Both the position numbers and the translations under genes were made by a program. 64,000 bases of DNA, from assembly GCA_964612675.1 (NCBI GenBank), contig CAZTDD010000015.1, positions 15,327 through 79,326 on the forward strand. The letters run 5' to 3'. Shown here piece after piece: positions 62,667 to 64,000 of the stretch. The DNA comes from CAZTDD01 sp964612675. Its GTDB lineage: Bacteria; Hinthialibacterota; Hinthialibacteria; Hinthialibacterales; JAKPRU01. Numbering within the stretch: the first letter of the stretch is position 1; each line of letters starts with the position of its first letter. The notes beneath the pieces were generated by a model, which was given only the letters and a program-made list of their open reading frames with translations, was not told where the DNA came from and ran no database searches.

Positions 62667-63398
62667 ATGAACGATTTGATCCGAGTTACAGTTTGGAATG
62701 AGTTTCGTCACGAGAAAGACAATCCGGAAGTCAAAGAGCTTTATCCCAACGGGATGCATGGTGAGATCGCGAAATACCTGAACGAACAGCCCGGGATCCA
62801 GGCTCGCACGGCAACTCTCGATGAGCCGGAACACGGTCTCACCGATGATGTCCTGGCAAACACGGACGTGATGACCTGGTGGGGCCACACCGCCCACGAA
62901 GAGGTGAAAGACGAGATCGTTGAGAAAGTCCAACAGCGAGTTCTTGATGGTATGGGGCTGCTGGTCCTGCACTCGGGGCACTATTCGAAGATATTTCAAA
63001 AGTTGATGGGAACGACCTGCGAGCTGCGATGGCGGGACGTCGGCGAGCGGGAACGCCTTTGGGTGGTCGAACCGAGCCATCCTATTGTCGAGGGCGTGAA
63101 CGAGTACATGGAGATCGAGAAGGCCGAGATGTACGGCGAGCGATTTGACGTTCCTCCGCCCGATACACTGGTATTTCTGAGTTGGTTTGAGGGTGGGGAA
63201 GTGTTCCGCAGTGGATGTGTTTATTATCGCTCACGCGGCAGGGTTTTCTATTTCCGACCCGGTCATGAGACCTACCCGATCTACTACAACCCGGAAGTGC
63301 TGAAGGTGATCGGAAACGCTGTGCGCTGGCTCGCACCCGCTGGAGGGCCGAAACCGACCTACGGCAATGTGGAGCCGCTGGAGAAAATCGGCGAGTGA
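62667..63398 (+). CDS. ThuA-like trehalose-utilisation family protein
   Basis: 243 aa from the ATG with AAGG upstream; a GTG three codons earlier is possible. RVTVWNEFRHE opens the class-I-amidotransferase-like fold; DVMTWWGHTAHEEV, GLLVLHSGHYSKIF, VEPSHPIVEG and GRVFYFRPGHETYPIY match ThuA. ThuA proteins are found with Gfo/Idh/MocA oxidoreductases in sugar catabolism; the reaction is not settled. There is no signal peptide. It follows a mobile repeat, so its promoter may lie in or near that element. Confidence 0.88.
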   Translation: MNDLIRVTVWNEFRHEKDNPEVKELYPNGMHGEIAKYLNEQPGIQARTATLDEPEHGLTDDVLANTDVMTWWGHTAHEEVKDEIVEKVQQRVLDGMGLLVLHSGHYSKIFQKLMGTTCELRWRDVGERERLWVVEPSHPIVEGVNEYMEIEKAEMYGERFDVPPPDTLVFLSWFEGGEVFRSGCVYYRSRGRVFYFRPGHETYPIYYNPEVLKVIGNAVRWLAPAGGPKPTYGNVEPLEKIGE

Positions 63399-63514
63399 TG
63401 GATGACGGGTGATGGGTGACCAAGGATCGGCGAAGGTTGATTAGAAGGGTGCCACCGCCAATTCCCAGGCTGTGTCATAATTCCCTTCTGTTTCTTTCCC
63501 CTGAATTGATGTCG

Positions 63515-64000
63515 TTGCAAAAAGTGTGGGATACGGATTTCAACCCCCTCCTGAGCGACCGGGCACATGGGTAACACTTTAAACCGGTCACATAGGTAAC
63601 ACTTTTTGTCCAAGGGATACGGATTTCAACCCCCTCCTAACCTCCCCCGATCTTCGGGGGAGGAAAAAAACGAGCGTGTCTGCAGCGTTTTCTCTCCCAA
63701 TCTCGACGAGGTTGCAAAAAGTGTGGGATACGGATTTCAACCCCCTCCTGAGCGACCGGGCACATGGGTAACACTTTAAACCGGTCACATAGGTAACACT
63801 TTTTGTCCAAGGGATACGGATTTCAACCCCCTCCTAACCTCCCCCGATCTTCGGGGGAGGAAAAAAACGAGCGTGTCTGCAGCGTTTTCTCTCCCAATCT
63901 CGACGAGGTTGCAAAAAGTGTGGGATACGGATTTCAACCCCCTCCTGAGCGACCGGGCACATGGGTAACACTTTAAACCGGTCACATAGGTAACCCTTTT
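63515..64000. repeat. 197-bp tandem repeat running into the window edge
   Basis: Three units are seen: 63515-63711, 63712-63908 and a partial one from 63909. Each joins the MITE outer end (TTGCAAAAAGTGTGGGATAC) to a block with two spaced copies of CACAT(G/A)GGTAACACTTT, then the AACCTCCCCCGATCTTCGGG module. The GGTAACACTTT words recall insertion-sequence ends, but no transposase is present. The 66-aa open frames inside are repeat shadows. The last bases differ slightly (GGTAACCC). Confidence 0.75.

Noticed and set aside
63588..63985. Two identical 66-codon frames suggesting a small duplicated gene
   Set aside because: They lie wholly in the 197-bp tandem repeat and contain its palindromes.
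63515..64000. Tandem array as a CRISPR
   Set aside because: The units are 197 bp and identical throughout, with no unique spacers and no cas genes.

Overview
The window looks like chromosomal DNA of an uncultured, free-living Gram-negative bacterium of moderate GC content. Many secreted or Tat-exported sugar enzymes (two Gfo/Idh/MocA oxidoreductases, two xylose-isomerase-like TIM barrels, a sulfatase with HEAT repeats, a ThuA-like protein), LamG and BNR proteins, and pseudopilins opening with the FTLIELLIVVAIIGILAAIA type of leader recall Hydrogenedentota, Sumerlaeota, Poribacteria, Planctomycetota or Verrucomicrobiota genomes. This placement is inference; no rRNA or tRNA was found to fix it. 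Intergenic regions carry several families of palindromic, MITE-like repeats.

Layout. 1-3.1 kb: the 3' end of a sigma-54 activator, a PRC-barrel protein and nagA. 3.5-10.6 kb: a five-gene co-directional set of exported proteins (GH2-like barrel, beta-helix, Tat-exported oxidoreductase lipoprotein, transglutaminase-like protein, GH43-like propeller) closed by a terminator. 11-20.6 kb: DUF1593 protein, polytopic membrane protein, second Tat oxidoreductase, duplicated LamG protein behind a strong promoter, small hypothetical protein, sulfatase. 21-27.6 kb: a nucleotide-sugar operon (GalU-like protein translationally coupled to a GHMP kinase/UDPGP fusion) diverging from a sodium:solute symporter that has an inserted extracytoplasmic domain and a small overlapping partner. 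27.7-33 kb: Nudix-box-like protein, tandem GT4 glycosyltransferases, isochorismatase-family hydrolase, diheme-type cytochrome. 33.3-35.3 kb: HisD-like and HisB-like genes, both with changed metal ligands. 35.4-43.9 kb: a RelE/AbrB toxin-antitoxin pair, phosphohexomutase, a PRMT-like methyltransferase, a DtxR-FeoA fusion with FeoB, GT2, an NTF2-like protein and beta-carbonic anhydrase.

44-55.8 kb: a complete MITE-like element with a target-site duplication; the leftward operon argH, Wzt-like ATPase, two small proteins and DctP; TlpA-like thioredoxin with a clear terminator; ruvC-ruvA; thiL with a degenerate GGDEF regulator; and gap-pgk-secG. 55.9-63.4 kb: two pseudopilins, a sialidase-like protein, two Tat-exported TIM barrels, a ThuA-like protein, an integrase remnant beside an AT-rich membrane protein, and a candidate small RNA. 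63.5-64 kb: a 197-bp tandem repeat reaches the window edge.

How it fits together: the exported enzymes suggest breakdown of complex, sulfated or modified glycans, possibly with oxidation of sugars outside the cytoplasm. The glycosyltransferases, nucleotide-sugar enzymes and Wzt-type ATPase suggest surface polysaccharide synthesis. The best candidates for undescribed biology are the HisD/HisB-like pair with altered metal ligands, the symporter with the inserted domain, the PRMT homologue, the kinase/pyrophosphorylase fusion, the short promoter-terminator transcription unit near 61.05 kb, and the mobile repeat family.
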